DNA of 42,443 bases, from positions 1-42,443 of IMG/VR virus record IMGVR_UViG_3300027985_000176. One strand, written 5' to 3'. A model generated the notes under the pieces. That model saw only the letters and a list, made by a program, of their open reading frames with translations. It ran no database searches and was not told where the DNA came from. The first letter of the stretch is position 1. The number at the start of each line of letters is the position of its first letter. Shown one piece after another: positions 7,478 to 16,968 of this stretch. Source of the stretch: a virus. Made by a program: the position numbers and the translations under genes.

Positions 7478-8328
7478 AAAAGCCCATGCTAGCTTACTCT
7501 AAGACACCAAGCTTAGCAGAAATACAGTATCCTGTGATTGTATCGCCTAAGCTTGATGGCATCCGCTGCATTACTGCAGGCGGCGTACCATACAGCCGCA
7601 ATCATAAAGTGATACCTAACAAGCACATCCAGTCTATCATAAAGGACCTAGACATTCACGGCCTAGATGGTGAGCTAATGCTAGATGGAGATTTCAGCGC
7701 AGTATATTCTGGAATAATGTCAGAGCAAGGCACACCCGCTTTCTTCTACGCTGTGTTTGATATGTGGGATGCTACTGCGTCATTTGGCGCCAGATACGCC
7801 TTGGCCAAAGAATTCGTGCAGCACTGCAACTCGCAGTATGTGCGACTAGTAGAACATACACTAGTTGAAACTGCGGAAGAGCTAGCAGCGTTATGGGCAG
7901 AGTACGAAGCACAAGGCTATGAAGGAGCTATTGTACGTGCCATCCACGGTCCGTACAAAGAGGGCCGATCTACGCTAAAAGAAGGCTACATGATTAAGCT
8001 AAAAACCTTCAACGACGACGAAGCAGAGGTCGTTGGATTTGAAGAGCTAATGCACAATGACAATGAGCCAACTATCGATGCGCTTGGACGGCAAGTGCGG
8101 TCTAAAGAAACTGCGGGATTAGTACCGGCGGGTGTATTGGGCGCGCTAATTGTGCAGTGGCAAGGCAAGACCTTTAAGTTAGGTACAGGCTTTAATGCAG
8201 AACAGCGCGCGCAATACTGGAATAACAGGAATGCCTTACTCGGAGCTAAAGTCACGTTTAAGTACCAAGAAGTTTCTAGCTACGGCATTCCTCGCTTTCC
8301 TGTGTTCAAAGGCTTCCGCGATGAATGA
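7474..8328 (+). CDS. ATP-dependent DNA ligase
   Basis: This 284-aa ligase is of minimal phage type. Motif I is K26-L-D28-G29-IR, with K26 the adenylated nucleophile. Motif III-like ELMLDG lies near residue 69, motif IV EGAIVR near 151-156, and motif V IKLK near 172-175. A compact OB-fold C-terminus follows (about 185-284), ending FPVFKGFR. It would seal nicks on the lagging strand and in repair intermediates. The ATG at 7474 has a strong AAGGAG 9 bases upstream and sits in a four-base overlap with the helicase stop; the in-frame start at 7417 lies deep inside the helicase gene and is rejected. The end overlaps the VRR-NUC start by 8 bases. Confidence 0.93.
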   Translation: MKKPMLAYSKTPSLAEIQYPVIVSPKLDGIRCITAGGVPYSRNHKVIPNKHIQSIIKDLDIHGLDGELMLDGDFSAVYSGIMSEQGTPAFFYAVFDMWDATASFGARYALAKEFVQHCNSQYVRLVEHTLVETAEELAALWAEYEAQGYEGAIVRAIHGPYKEGRSTLKEGYMIKLKTFNDDEAEVVGFEELMHNDNEPTIDALGRQVRSKETAGLVPAGVLGALIVQWQGKTFKLGTGFNAEQRAQYWNNRNALLGAKVTFKYQEVSSYGIPRFPVFKGFRDE

Positions 8329-8713
8329 GCAGTATATCCAAAAAGGCATCCTGGGGTATTTAGCTAACTGCGGTTACTGGGTAATCAAAGTAATTACTTG
8401 TAATAAGTCTGGTTGTATGGACGTAATTGCGTGTGCACCAGGCGGCATATTTGTTGGGATAGAAGTTAAGTATGGCCGCAATACTCCATCTGACCTGCAG
8501 CTAATAGCCGTACAAGAAGTACTGACTAGAGGCGGAGTGGCGTTTATTGCCTGGTCACTTGACGAAGTGGTCATGTACCTAACGCACTATAAGTTACCTA
8601 ACTCCCCACTAAAGCTGTGCCCGCCAGAAATGGCTAAGGCGCCGGCCTTCAGAACTGCTGCGTTACTGGCTACGCTGGGCAAGTCTGAAGCGGCGCCTCA
8701 CGGCAAACTGTGA
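8321..8713 (+). CDS. VRR-NUC domain nuclease
   Basis: This 130-aa protein consists almost entirely of a VRR-NUC fold, a PD-(D/E)XK relative. It has the catalytic Asp in SGCMDVIA, the E-x-K pair in GIEVKYG, a following Gln helix (DLQLIAVQEVL) and a GGVAFIAWS strand. Such stand-alone phage VRR-NUC proteins cut branched DNA. A Holliday-junction or flap-type role fits its position after the exonuclease, helicase and ligase. The ATG at 8321 starts inside the end of the ligase gene; longer in-frame starts run far into that gene and are disfavoured. It is the last + strand gene before the convergent late operon. Confidence 0.85.
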   Translation: MNEQYIQKGILGYLANCGYWVIKVITCNKSGCMDVIACAPGGIFVGIEVKYGRNTPSDLQLIAVQEVLTRGGVAFIAWSLDEVVMYLTHYKLPNSPLKLCPPEMAKAPAFRTAALLATLGKSEAAPHGKL

Positions 8714-8719
8714 TTACAG

Positions 8720-8742
8720 GCGGCTGTTATTTTAGCAGCCGC
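8720..8742. terminator. Bidirectional hairpin between convergent operons
   Basis: GCGGCTG (8720-8726) pairs with CAGCCGC (8736-8742) around a 9-base loop, TTATTTTAG, that contains the stop codon of the - strand virion gene. It lies 6 bases after the + strand VRR-NUC stop. There is no long U-run on either side. Its position at the convergence of the early and late operons makes a two-way terminator likely. Confidence 0.6.
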
Positions 8743-11700
8743 ACTTTCTCTGTGCCTTGCGCTACTGCAACAAACCCTTCTTGCTTAAGCGCCCAATCCA
8801 TTGCCTTTTTATCCGCTGGGTTAATGCCATACTTAGCTGCTAGCGTATTTACTTGCTGCAGTGTGGCAATACGGTGCATTGGAATGACCTGGCTTGGAGT
8901 GCCGGAGCCCTTCAAGCTAAGTGTATTGGAGTCGCCCCACAATTTGATTTTAGCAGCCATAGGGTCCTTCTGTGTAGCAGTCTGACGAGCCGCAGCTTGC
9001 TGCATCTGCACAATGCTAGGGACAACGTCAACATCCGCACCTGCTAAGTCCGCCAGCTCTTTGGAAGTCTTAGCGTTAAGCGGATTTTCTAGCAAGTCTG
9101 CCGTCTTCATGATCAACGCCAATGCACGATTCTGCTCTCCGGGCGCAAGCCTACGGACATAGTTAAACACCGAGCTAGCGAACGCGTAATGCAGTCGCAC
9201 AACTGGGTCAGTTGTCAAATAGCTCTGCTCTTTAGGTATTACAATGTTGCCGGTATGCCTGGCCAGAGCTACATCATTCTTAAACACCTCGCCCATCTTA
9301 ATCAGCGCGGCTTGCATGCGCCGTGCGTCTTTAGTTGTGAACGGCATTTTGCTAAGCTCATCTGCCAGCAGCGGAAAGTGCGTAGCTCGCATGCCTTCAC
9401 CCACACCTGTCGTGTACTTCTCAGCTAAAGCTTTAATAGCTGAGCCTTCCACCTTTTCTCGCGCTTGCTGAGGCAGTATTTTCAGCACATCAGAGAAAGT
9501 CTCGTCTGAGGCAGACATGTACCGCGTAATTGCGCGCACTGCGCTGTCTGTGTCAAGTCCTGGTCTACGCAGAGCTCTAGCCAGCACATTACGCTCTAGC
9601 TGCTTCATTTCTGCATACTTGGCTCTAGCCGCAGCGTACTGTGCTTTCCATTGCTGCGGAGAGTCAAATACTACGTCTGCGCCCTGGTCAATTGCAGTGT
9701 CAATTTTAGTAAGCACGTCATTGAAGATCTTGAGGTCAGTGGCACGCTTCATGCCGGAGCCAAACTTGAACTCATTTACTAGCTGCCGCAGTTCAAGCAA
9801 GTCCGCAAATGTGCGAGCGTCAGACCGACTGCGAATTACGTGCGCACGACGCAAGAATCGCTCTACCGCAGGAGCGTCTACGATCTCTTTCTCCATTGCT
9901 TCTAGCGCTGGTTCAATACCTAGCTCGTTAAAGTTGAAAGTAAACTGCGTCGTACGCGGAGCAGATGCAGCCTGCTCTTTAACAGCTTGATAGAACGCTT
10001 TGACGTCTGTAGTGTAGTTAGTCAGGTCTTCTTGCAACAAGCGAGCCATCTGGTCATCTGCTAACTCGTCTGCACTGCGCAGTACTTCTTTAGCTCTGGC
10101 ATCAATACTAGCGGATACTGCGCGACTAGCTTGTGGGTCTACTGCAGACACCTGGCGCATAAGGTCCTCTGCTCCTGGCTTGGTTAAAGCCAAAGCAGCT
10201 ATGCGCTGTTCTTGCGTGTTGCCAGGCAGCTCCGTTACTTTTAACAGGCCCTGACGCATTGCCTCCAACTCGTCATCGGATACGAAGAATAGCCGCTTGA
10301 GCTCTTCATACTCTCGGCCATTGAGCAGTCTGTCTTTTAGTTGGCCCAGGCTCTTAGCACCAGCACCAAGTCCTTTAGCGATAGGCCAAGCAATAACGTC
10401 GCCAATAACACTAGCTTGACCAGCACTAAGTGCTCTGGCTGCTGCGGTTTGCCCTTCTAAGTTCTGCTGCAGCTCAATTGCATTTTCTAGATAGTCTAAC
10501 TGACTGCCTACTGCAGACCCGCCAGACGCGCCCAAGATAGACAATAGCAGAGAGCTACCAGCTTTAACTAAAGGAGGGCCCGGCACGCGGGCACCTGCTG
10601 TAGCACCAGTGATGCCGCCTGCGATTGCGCCGCTAATCTCGTAGCCTTCACTTCTGATGCTATCGAAGAAGCCAGGAGTCACAAGAGTTTTCTGGCCTTC
10701 ACGGTCCACTACATAAAAGTCGCCATCGTCGGTAAAGGCATTGCCGTAGTCATCGCCAGTAGGAGCTTCCCAGATAAGTGTTAACCCTCTGGCGGCAAAC
10801 TCAGGAATGTCCTTAGCTGCTTCCACAATTTTCTTGCGGCTCTGCATTTGCGCTTCATTAGCTAAGCGCCAGTCTGCTTCATTGCCGAACCACGCACCGG
10901 TGCGAGTAAAGACTGATGTCATGTTAGGGTAGACAGTTTGCAAATTAGCCACAATTTTGTCAATAGGCAAGCCGGCATCGCTAATTAGCTCGGCATAGGC
11001 AGAGCCTTTTTGCTCTTCTACCAGCTTGACACGTGTTTCCGGCGGGACTTCTGTCCATCGGCGGTACCAAGGGCGAGTGTCTTCGCCAGTAGCAATAATG
11101 CGCTGTGCTTCTTCGTACAGGCCTTGCATACGCGCTTGCTCTTTGTCGGACTTAGGCCGTGCCACGCCTTCAGATACCTGAGTTAACATATTACCAATTT
11201 CAGACGCTGGCATACCTAAGTCAGTAGGCGCCATAGCTTGCTGCACAGATGGAGTTAGGGCCAAAGGAGGGCTTTGATGTTCCACTGTCTCGGCTTCACT
11301 TAGCGCAGGCACACTTTGCTCTAGGTACTGCTTGATCTCGTCATCGCTATACCCGTCTTTACGAGCTTCTGCAATTTTATCAGACGCAGCTTTTAGCTCT
11401 TCGTAGTCGTAGCCATTTTGCTCGGCATAAGCGCGGACCTCGTCTTCGCTATAGCCTTCATCAAAAGCAGACCGCGCAGCAAAATATGCGGCGGCGGGCG
11501 AAGCATACAATGTGGCTTTGAATGGCCCAGTGGGTTTAATGACAGCGTACGTAATACCGTCTTTAGTTACTTCTTTAAACTCTGAGTTCGTCTGTTTTGC
11601 GACTTTCTTGGCAGTGTTTAGCACTTCGGTCTCATGCCATTTCTGCACGCCTGCTCCGCGGTTAGCTTTGGCCAAAGCTTCTTTGTTTCCTGATATTGGA

Positions 11701-12548
11701 ATAGCGACTTGTTCTAAGCCTTGATTATAGGCGTCAACAAGCTCGCGCTCAATGCCTTTGCGAAGCCAAGAGTCTTGCCATGGCGACTTAGGCGCACTAT
11801 GGAGTGCGAACTCGCTTAGAAGCTCGTCAGCACTACTAGCTTCGGACACTAGAAAGTCCACCATATGATCAGGCTGCCCTGTCAATTTAGATAGCTCATT
11901 ATACTCTACCTGCAGTAGCTTATTAAGGCGGCTAATCTCCTTAGGGTCTGCAGTAGCGTCTAGTTCGGCCGACAATTCAGCAATAACGTCATACCGGTAC
12001 TTAACCGCAGCTTCTGCTTCTGCGCTAAGCACGCCGTAACCGCTTTGACGCCCCGCCTGGTGCAGATCTGATTGGATCTCCACTAGTACACGGCTTGGAG
12101 TACCGTCAAAGATTTCTGGGGTGTCGACAAAGCGTGTGTGCATCAAATAGTTTTCGGCTGCCTCGTCTGGATAGTGCCCAGACGTGTATCGACTGCCCTG
12201 CTCCGCGCTGCCTCGATTAGAGAAAGTCAGTACCCGTTCTTGATAATTACCTAACGGTCGCTTTGCCGCGGCCCGGATCGACTCAGGAACGTACTCGCTG
12301 TAATCTGTGTCGTCGTTGTACCGGTTAGACTCGCCAAATACATCGCTACGCTGAGATTCAAGCTGAGTCAGTTCTTCTGGTGTGTAGCGCTTACTACGAT
12401 CAATAGGCAACTCGGCATAGCGGAGCTCTTCTGGCTTAACTCCGTGTCTAAGCGCCTCTTTCTCAATGCGCTCTCCAGCAATAGTCGACCCTTCTTTAAG
12501 CCCAGTCTGCAAGAACTTAGCTAGCTTAGATACAATCTGAGCAGTCAT
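8727..12548 (-). CDS. Giant polyvalent virion protein (1273 aa), probable ejected internal protein
   Basis: This is the longest gene of the window and the last of the late operon. About residues 95-345 hold a domain known from phage large polyvalent proteins: a GHYPDEA.NYLMHTRF block, then RVLVEIQSDLHQAGR (matching the EIQSDWGQ signature) and a paired segment near DSWLRKGIERELV. Two short repeats GYSEDEVRAYAEQNG and GYSDDEIKQYLEQS follow (about 365-415). A glycine-rich hydrophobic stretch near 636-680 could insert in a membrane, and the C-terminal half is helical and charged. Size and place next to portal and ejection-type genes suggest an internal protein delivered with the DNA, possibly enzymatic. 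GAGGA lies 10 bases before the ATG. No catalytic residues can be assigned. Confidence 0.75.
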   Translation of the reverse strand: MTAQIVSKLAKFLQTGLKEGSTIAGERIEKEALRHGVKPEELRYAELPIDRSKRYTPEELTQLESQRSDVFGESNRYNDDTDYSEYVPESIRAAAKRPLGNYQERVLTFSNRGSAEQGSRYTSGHYPDEAAENYLMHTRFVDTPEIFDGTPSRVLVEIQSDLHQAGRQSGYGVLSAEAEAAVKYRYDVIAELSAELDATADPKEISRLNKLLQVEYNELSKLTGQPDHMVDFLVSEASSADELLSEFALHSAPKSPWQDSWLRKGIERELVDAYNQGLEQVAIPISGNKEALAKANRGAGVQKWHETEVLNTAKKVAKQTNSEFKEVTKDGITYAVIKPTGPFKATLYASPAAAYFAARSAFDEGYSEDEVRAYAEQNGYDYEELKAASDKIAEARKDGYSDDEIKQYLEQSVPALSEAETVEHQSPPLALTPSVQQAMAPTDLGMPASEIGNMLTQVSEGVARPKSDKEQARMQGLYEEAQRIIATGEDTRPWYRRWTEVPPETRVKLVEEQKGSAYAELISDAGLPIDKIVANLQTVYPNMTSVFTRTGAWFGNEADWRLANEAQMQSRKKIVEAAKDIPEFAARGLTLIWEAPTGDDYGNAFTDDGDFYVVDREGQKTLVTPGFFDSIRSEGYEISGAIAGGITGATAGARVPGPPLVKAGSSLLLSILGASGGSAVGSQLDYLENAIELQQNLEGQTAAARALSAGQASVIGDVIAWPIAKGLGAGAKSLGQLKDRLLNGREYEELKRLFFVSDDELEAMRQGLLKVTELPGNTQEQRIAALALTKPGAEDLMRQVSAVDPQASRAVSASIDARAKEVLRSADELADDQMARLLQEDLTNYTTDVKAFYQAVKEQAASAPRTTQFTFNFNELGIEPALEAMEKEIVDAPAVERFLRRAHVIRSRSDARTFADLLELRQLVNEFKFGSGMKRATDLKIFNDVLTKIDTAIDQGADVVFDSPQQWKAQYAAARAKYAEMKQLERNVLARALRRPGLDTDSAVRAITRYMSASDETFSDVLKILPQQAREKVEGSAIKALAEKYTTGVGEGMRATHFPLLADELSKMPFTTKDARRMQAALIKMGEVFKNDVALARHTGNIVIPKEQSYLTTDPVVRLHYAFASSVFNYVRRLAPGEQNRALALIMKTADLLENPLNAKTSKELADLAGADVDVVPSIVQMQQAAARQTATQKDPMAAKIKLWGDSNTLSLKGSGTPSQVIPMHRIATLQQVNTLAAKYGINPADKKAMDWALKQEGFVAVAQGTEKVRLLK

Positions 12549-12550
12549 AC

Positions 12551-14386
12551 TTAGAATTCCTCGTTGGTATTAGTTGGCAGCTTTAGTTCACGACTAGTAG
12601 GAGAGCTAGAGGCTAATCCTGCGCCTTGCGCTACAAGTGCAGCATTTTGATTTGCTTGCGGATTCTGGGCCAGCATAGCACCAGTCTCTTCAAGGATGCG
12701 GCTAATCTCGGGGCTATACTTAGTTTTCATAGTGCGCAGAGCAAGTCCGCCGGCCTTGAAGAATCCAGCCGGGTTAATCTGTGCAAGCATCTGGCCAATC
12801 TGCCCTGACATTACTGTTTCAAGCATTAGCTGTGTGCGCTCATCTTCATCGTTATAACTAGTGCTCTGTATGCTGATGTCAAAGCGCGTAAAGCCTAGGT
12901 CTGTGCCTTGCTCAGACACAGGAGCCATAATGATATTGCCGTCTGGGTCAAGCAATAGCTCGCCATCATCCGGGTTTACCTCAGGCAGTAAGATAGGCTG
13001 CATAACAGGCTGTCCTTGCTGGTCTACTTCGCCTGTAAATTCCATCATAGGCTTATTGAGTTCTACCCAGCGAGCACCTACAAGCTGATCACTAACCCGC
13101 AATACTTGGTGCGCGGTATAGTACTGAGATACTAACCGTACAATGTCCGAGCCTAAAGATTTATAGAAAGCCTCTATGCGCGCAGTAATATACCGCAGGG
13201 ACATGATAGACGCGTTCTGCTGTAGCTTTACCTTACGGCCAGAGTCGGAGGCAAATGCCATACCCAAGAAGCTGTCGTTAATGCCAAGCACGCGCTGAAT
13301 GCGGTCAAAAGCTCGGTCAATAATAGTGTACTGGTCCAGCACTTCTCTGGTCAATTGCTCTACTCTAATACCTGACAGCTGCAGCACAGGGATCACTGCA
13401 TTAACCCGGTTGACAGCATTAGTGAACTCTTGGATATTAGCTACCGCGCCTTCTTGCACGTACACTTTTTCACTGTTGACCATCAGCTGAATACGTAGCA
13501 CTGCCTGGTTAATAGCTTTCTGTGATTCTAACACGTCGCGAAAAACGCCGTAATACTCAGCTTTGTCAGAGCTATGCAAGCGCTGCACACGGTACGGCCA
13601 ACGCACTTCGCGGTATGTAATTTCTTTCTTTTCCAGCATAACGTCGCCGGACCAGAAGCAAGACCAACGTCGGCCTTCATCATCCTCAAGCACTGTGTGA
13701 ACAATAAGATAGCTATCAAATACCCGGTAGCGGCCGGCAAAGCTGTCTGAGTAGTGCGCAGCAAACTCTGCCTCTTCTACATTCAAGAAGTTAGTGAATG
13801 CGTCTAGTTTGGCTGACTGACCCGGCCACAACCGGTCTACCTTATCTTTACGAAGCCATTTGAAGCGGTGCAAAAATGAGGCGTCGCTGTAATCGTCAAG
13901 CACACTTTCTGGGTCCAAGACTAACTGATAGTCAGGCACACTATGCGCGATGACTTTATAGACAGGCCGGTTAAATTCGTCACGTTCGCCAGAGTCAACT
14001 ACAGTGCAGAAGCTGGCCAACAGGCCACTAATCATACCACCTAGCTTAATAGTATCACCCTCAATATCAAAGCGGTTATCCTCAAAGATATAGTTGACAA
14101 CGTCATTAGCTACAGAGGCTAAGGCTGTATCCTCGTACTGAGTAGGCAGCACTTGCACCGTGTTTACAATAGTACTGTAATAGCCTACTAGCATGCGCGC
14201 AAACAGTTTAACAATGTTAAACGTCTCAGCGGGCTGCCCGCGATTCTCTAGGATAGCTAACTGCTCTGGCGTATAGTGCCGATTATGGTACAAGTCCCAG
14301 GCAAAGGCCGCTTCTTTGCGAGAAGGGTCATAGGCCTCATACCCAAGCTTGAAGCTTTCTTTGCAGTCTTCGATAGTGGCTTGCAT
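12551..14386 (-). CDS. Portal protein, P22-like
   Basis: This 611-aa protein has the features of P22-type podovirus portals: an N-terminal helical region (W-LYHNRHYTPEQ..ILENRGQP near 30-55), a NIVKLFARMLVGY segment, and the conserved middle with repeated aromatic residues and R-rich blocks. The C-terminal part (about 560-611) is rich in Ala and Gln, like a barrel or tunnel extension. As a dodecamer it would form the vertex through which DNA is packaged and ejected. The ATG overlaps the preceding gene's stop as TAATG, with GGAG just upstream. The position between ejection-type genes and the giant virion protein is typical for a short-tailed phage. Confidence 0.88.
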   Translation of the reverse strand: MQATIEDCKESFKLGYEAYDPSRKEAAFAWDLYHNRHYTPEQLAILENRGQPAETFNIVKLFARMLVGYYSTIVNTVQVLPTQYEDTALASVANDVVNYIFEDNRFDIEGDTIKLGGMISGLLASFCTVVDSGERDEFNRPVYKVIAHSVPDYQLVLDPESVLDDYSDASFLHRFKWLRKDKVDRLWPGQSAKLDAFTNFLNVEEAEFAAHYSDSFAGRYRVFDSYLIVHTVLEDDEGRRWSCFWSGDVMLEKKEITYREVRWPYRVQRLHSSDKAEYYGVFRDVLESQKAINQAVLRIQLMVNSEKVYVQEGAVANIQEFTNAVNRVNAVIPVLQLSGIRVEQLTREVLDQYTIIDRAFDRIQRVLGINDSFLGMAFASDSGRKVKLQQNASIMSLRYITARIEAFYKSLGSDIVRLVSQYYTAHQVLRVSDQLVGARWVELNKPMMEFTGEVDQQGQPVMQPILLPEVNPDDGELLLDPDGNIIMAPVSEQGTDLGFTRFDISIQSTSYNDEDERTQLMLETVMSGQIGQMLAQINPAGFFKAGGLALRTMKTKYSPEISRILEETGAMLAQNPQANQNAALVAQGAGLASSSPTSRELKLPTNTNEEF

Positions 14387-15891
14387 TACTTAGCTCCTGC
14401 AAAAATGTTATCTAGACTGCGCTTCTCTGGCGCCACCGTAACTTTATCTTTATTGCGCTTACCAAGCGCGCGATTTACCATGTCGATGCGCTCGTCAAAA
14501 GCACGCACGATATTGTCGGCATTATCCAAATCTGTACCTAAATAGTAGGAAGCAATGTCTGGATCGTTAAGCTGAATAATAGACTCTAAGTTAGTCCGCA
14601 ACTGCTGCAACTGCGTCTTAAACTGCTGCAGCACAGGCCCTTCTTGTTGCGACAAGGAACCGATAGCAGCTTCAAACGCTCTGGCCTCACCACCCGTGAC
14701 TGTAGCGCCGTACAAAGCGTTTCTGTATACGTTGCGGAAGGCTTCATATGCGGACGTTGCGTCTAAGCCCTCGGTCTCGTTGCTAAAGTACTTTTTGAAC
14801 GCCAGTAATGCGCGGTCCACTAAGCCGGCCTCATCTGCTGTAAGCTCGTCAGCCACCGTCTTACCCAGCGAAAGCAGTTCGCGAATATCGCGGGCAACTC
14901 GTTTATCTTCTGTGCTAAGTTTAGACCCTGTAACGCGCTCAAGGTCAGTAATAACGCGACCGGCCTGGGCACGCACTGCAGGATCGCGCAGCGCTGTTGG
15001 GTCGGCGCCTACAATAGAGGTGTATTTATCGCGTAGGTCCGCAATTGCTTCTGTTTCCTTAGTACTAGTCGGCCTAGACTCTGTAAGCTTTTTAGCAGTG
15101 TCAAAGCTTTCTTCTGTAGGCATAGCAGTGCCAAGCTGTACACCAGCTGCAGTGCGTTCCAGCTCTGAGCCACGACCCAACCGACGGCGAGCTAAGGTAA
15201 AAACCTCCTCTTCGCTTAGGCCCGGCTGCTCATCGCGTACGGCTTGCGCTGCACGTTCAAGCTCAGTTTGTGGCCCAACGCCCTGACGCAGCAGGCGGTC
15301 AATTTGCGCGCGACGGGTCATGCTAGTTAGCTCTTGGTCTTGCATGTAGTCAAGATAACCAGTAGCTGCGTACAGCTTATCCATATCCACAATATACTGA
15401 GTGCCGTCAGTAGTCGTGGCAACTACTAAGTTAGGCTTATCGCCAGACTCCGCCTGGAATACATAGGCAGGGTTAGGATAGCCCGCCTGCTTAAGCAGCA
15501 TCTGGTGCTCTGGCGTATTTTGCAAATCGTCTACGCGTGCGAACTCTCCGTAAAATCGCTGGCCGATTGGATTACGCTTAGCACGTGAAATAAACTGGTT
15601 AAGATGCTTAGCATTCTTATCCGCATCGTACGTTCTAAACGCGTCAATAGTGTCTCGGAACAAAGAGTCTTGCTGCAGGCGACGGGCCTCGTCTTGCAGC
15701 CGCAAGAGCTCTGTATTCTCTTGCTCTTGGCGCAGCGGGGCTTGGCGCGTAAACTCTTGCAGTTCCATACGGCTTTTGTCTGCTCGTAGTTTAGCTTCAG
15801 CTAAGCGTGCCTCACGAAACGGGCGGTCACGGTTTTCATCAAAAGCTTGCTTGGCGCCAGAAGCTATACCAAGTCCGATATTGGCATCCAT
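14386..15891 (-). CDS. Helical virion protein, probable internal/ejection protein
   Basis: This 501-aa protein is dominated by charged alpha-helix. Residues about 25-85 form a probable coiled coil (many Arg/Glu/Gln), followed by a small beta segment (KPNLVVATTTDGTQYIVDMD, near 145-165) and further long helices to the C-terminus. I do not recognise a named family, but composition, length and place between portal and an Ala-rich ejection-type protein recall podovirus internal virion proteins such as T7 gp15. The ATG at 15891 is preferred to 15936 because GGAGGCTAAG immediately precedes it, and 15936 lies inside the previous gene. There is one spacer base between that gene's stop and this ATG. 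Confidence 0.75.
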   Translation of the reverse strand: MDANIGLGIASGAKQAFDENRDRPFREARLAEAKLRADKSRMELQEFTRQAPLRQEQENTELLRLQDEARRLQQDSLFRDTIDAFRTYDADKNAKHLNQFISRAKRNPIGQRFYGEFARVDDLQNTPEHQMLLKQAGYPNPAYVFQAESGDKPNLVVATTTDGTQYIVDMDKLYAATGYLDYMQDQELTSMTRRAQIDRLLRQGVGPQTELERAAQAVRDEQPGLSEEEVFTLARRRLGRGSELERTAAGVQLGTAMPTEESFDTAKKLTESRPTSTKETEAIADLRDKYTSIVGADPTALRDPAVRAQAGRVITDLERVTGSKLSTEDKRVARDIRELLSLGKTVADELTADEAGLVDRALLAFKKYFSNETEGLDATSAYEAFRNVYRNALYGATVTGGEARAFEAAIGSLSQQEGPVLQQFKTQLQQLRTNLESIIQLNDPDIASYYLGTDLDNADNIVRAFDERIDMVNRALGKRNKDKVTVAPEKRSLDNIFAGAK

Positions 15892-15892
15892 C

Positions 15893-16507
15893 TTAGCCTC
15901 CAGTAGTAGTCGTTGTCTGAGACGAGAAATAGTCACTAAGCGCTGTGCCGACGGTCGCTACAGCATTAGCCGTTGCTTGGCCTGCTGCTAAACTTGCGTT
16001 TGTGGCTGCAATGTTTTTGTTCTGCGCTTGCTGCGCAAGAGTAGCGCCAAGGCCCGCGCCGGGGTTTTGCCCAAGTCCGATCTGCAGGAACTGACGCTGC
16101 TCTTCTGCTGCCATGCTAGGTGCCGAGCGCCTGATATTAGCCCGCTGTTTTGCGGCTTCCAGGTTTCCTTGCTGCTTGAGGCTGATAGCTAAGCCAGAGC
16201 TAGGCGCAATGCCGGCCTGGGCCAGATTTTCCTGTAACCGGGCCATGGCGGTCTGCCGCTCTTTCTCATACGCCTCTAAACCTACTGAAGCATAGTAGTC
16301 AGGCGTAAGACTGTTATAGTACTTGCCTAAATTGTTTTGCAAGTCGCCATACACGTCGAGCCAGTCTTGATACTTTTCTTTCTCAAATTTTAGCGCTGCC
16401 TTATCGCCGGAAGACGCTTTGTCTGCAGCGCGACTAGCGGCACTACCACTAATCGCCGCTCCTGCTACGCTAGCTATTGCTGGAATTGCTGCTGCCCAGG
16501 CTGGCAT
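15893..16507 (-). CDS. Ala/Gly-rich virion protein, putative DNA-ejection protein
   Basis: This 204-aa protein begins with an Ala/Gly-rich hydrophobic segment (AAAIPAIASVAGAAISG, about 5-21), then a charged helix, a KYY..L.PDYY tyrosine-rich patch (near 62-75) and a long Gln/Ala-rich helix. The tail is Thr-rich. Similar small proteins next to portals in podoviruses are carried inside the head and help DNA cross the envelope, as P22 gp7 does. That role is inferred from composition and context, not from a strong sequence match. The start has AGGTG upstream, and the 5' end overlaps the preceding gene by 34 bases. Confidence 0.7.
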   Translation of the reverse strand: MPAWAAAIPAIASVAGAAISGSAASRAADKASSGDKAALKFEKEKYQDWLDVYGDLQNNLGKYYNSLTPDYYASVGLEAYEKERQTAMARLQENLAQAGIAPSSGLAISLKQQGNLEAAKQRANIRRSAPSMAAEEQRQFLQIGLGQNPGAGLGATLAQQAQNKNIAATNASLAAGQATANAVATVGTALSDYFSSQTTTTTGG

Positions 16508-16968
16508 GATCGCACCTCATATATAAACTGTTTAAGGTCTTCTCCATAGCACTTACGTACTATTGGCCCTATCTGCTCTGCCCAAGCAGGTCCATAAGCT
16601 TTAGCAGCGAGCAGCACAAAAATATCAAAGACACCTGCCCTTAGCATCCATGCTTGAGCTAACTCATGGTCTGTTGCTGTTTCTGAGCACTCAAAATAAT
16701 TTGCCTCTTGCCAGCGCAAATAAACGCTGTACATTAGACCAGCTAACTGTTGATCCCATAGTGGGTGCGTAGCTACATCTAAGAAAAGCTGCAGAAATAC
16801 TCTATTGACGTCCAGGGTATGAACGGGATCACCATCCATCAAGTCATCCCACAAATGCACAGCTTCTAGCACAGCTCGAGCCACTGCGCAAAGAGACGCA
16901 TCGCCTTTATAAATGTGAGCGAATAGTGCGTTTGCTTGCTGCATGTCGTGCTCTGGTACTAAGCTCAT
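16474..16968 (-). CDS. All-alpha phage protein with an isoprenoid-synthase-like DDxxD motif
   Basis: This 164-aa protein is predicted almost wholly helical. Near residues 39-47 it reads HLWDDLMDGD, resembling the DDxxD metal-binding motif of trans-isoprenoid synthases, with a second acidic/aromatic helix later (ECSETATDHELAQAW). Proteins with an HLWDDL.D.D pattern seem to occur in late regions of other podoviruses, where the function is unknown as far as I recall. It is far too short for a full isoprenyl synthase (about 300 aa), so enzymatic activity is doubtful; the motif may bind a metal or be coincidental. The ATG overlaps the preceding stop as ATGA with GGAG upstream, which makes the gene real. 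Confidence 0.7.
   Translation of the reverse strand: MSLVPEHDMQQANALFAHIYKGDASLCAVARAVLEAVHLWDDLMDGDPVHTLDVNRVFLQLFLDVATHPLWDQQLAGLMYSVYLRWQEANYFECSETATDHELAQAWMLRAGVFDIFVLLAAKAYGPAWAEQIGPIVRKCYGEDLKQFIYEVRSCQPGQQQFQQ

Noticed and set aside
16474-16968. Calling this gene an isoprenyl synthase
   Set aside because: Only one short motif matches, the protein is half the length of such enzymes and the second aspartate motif is missing.
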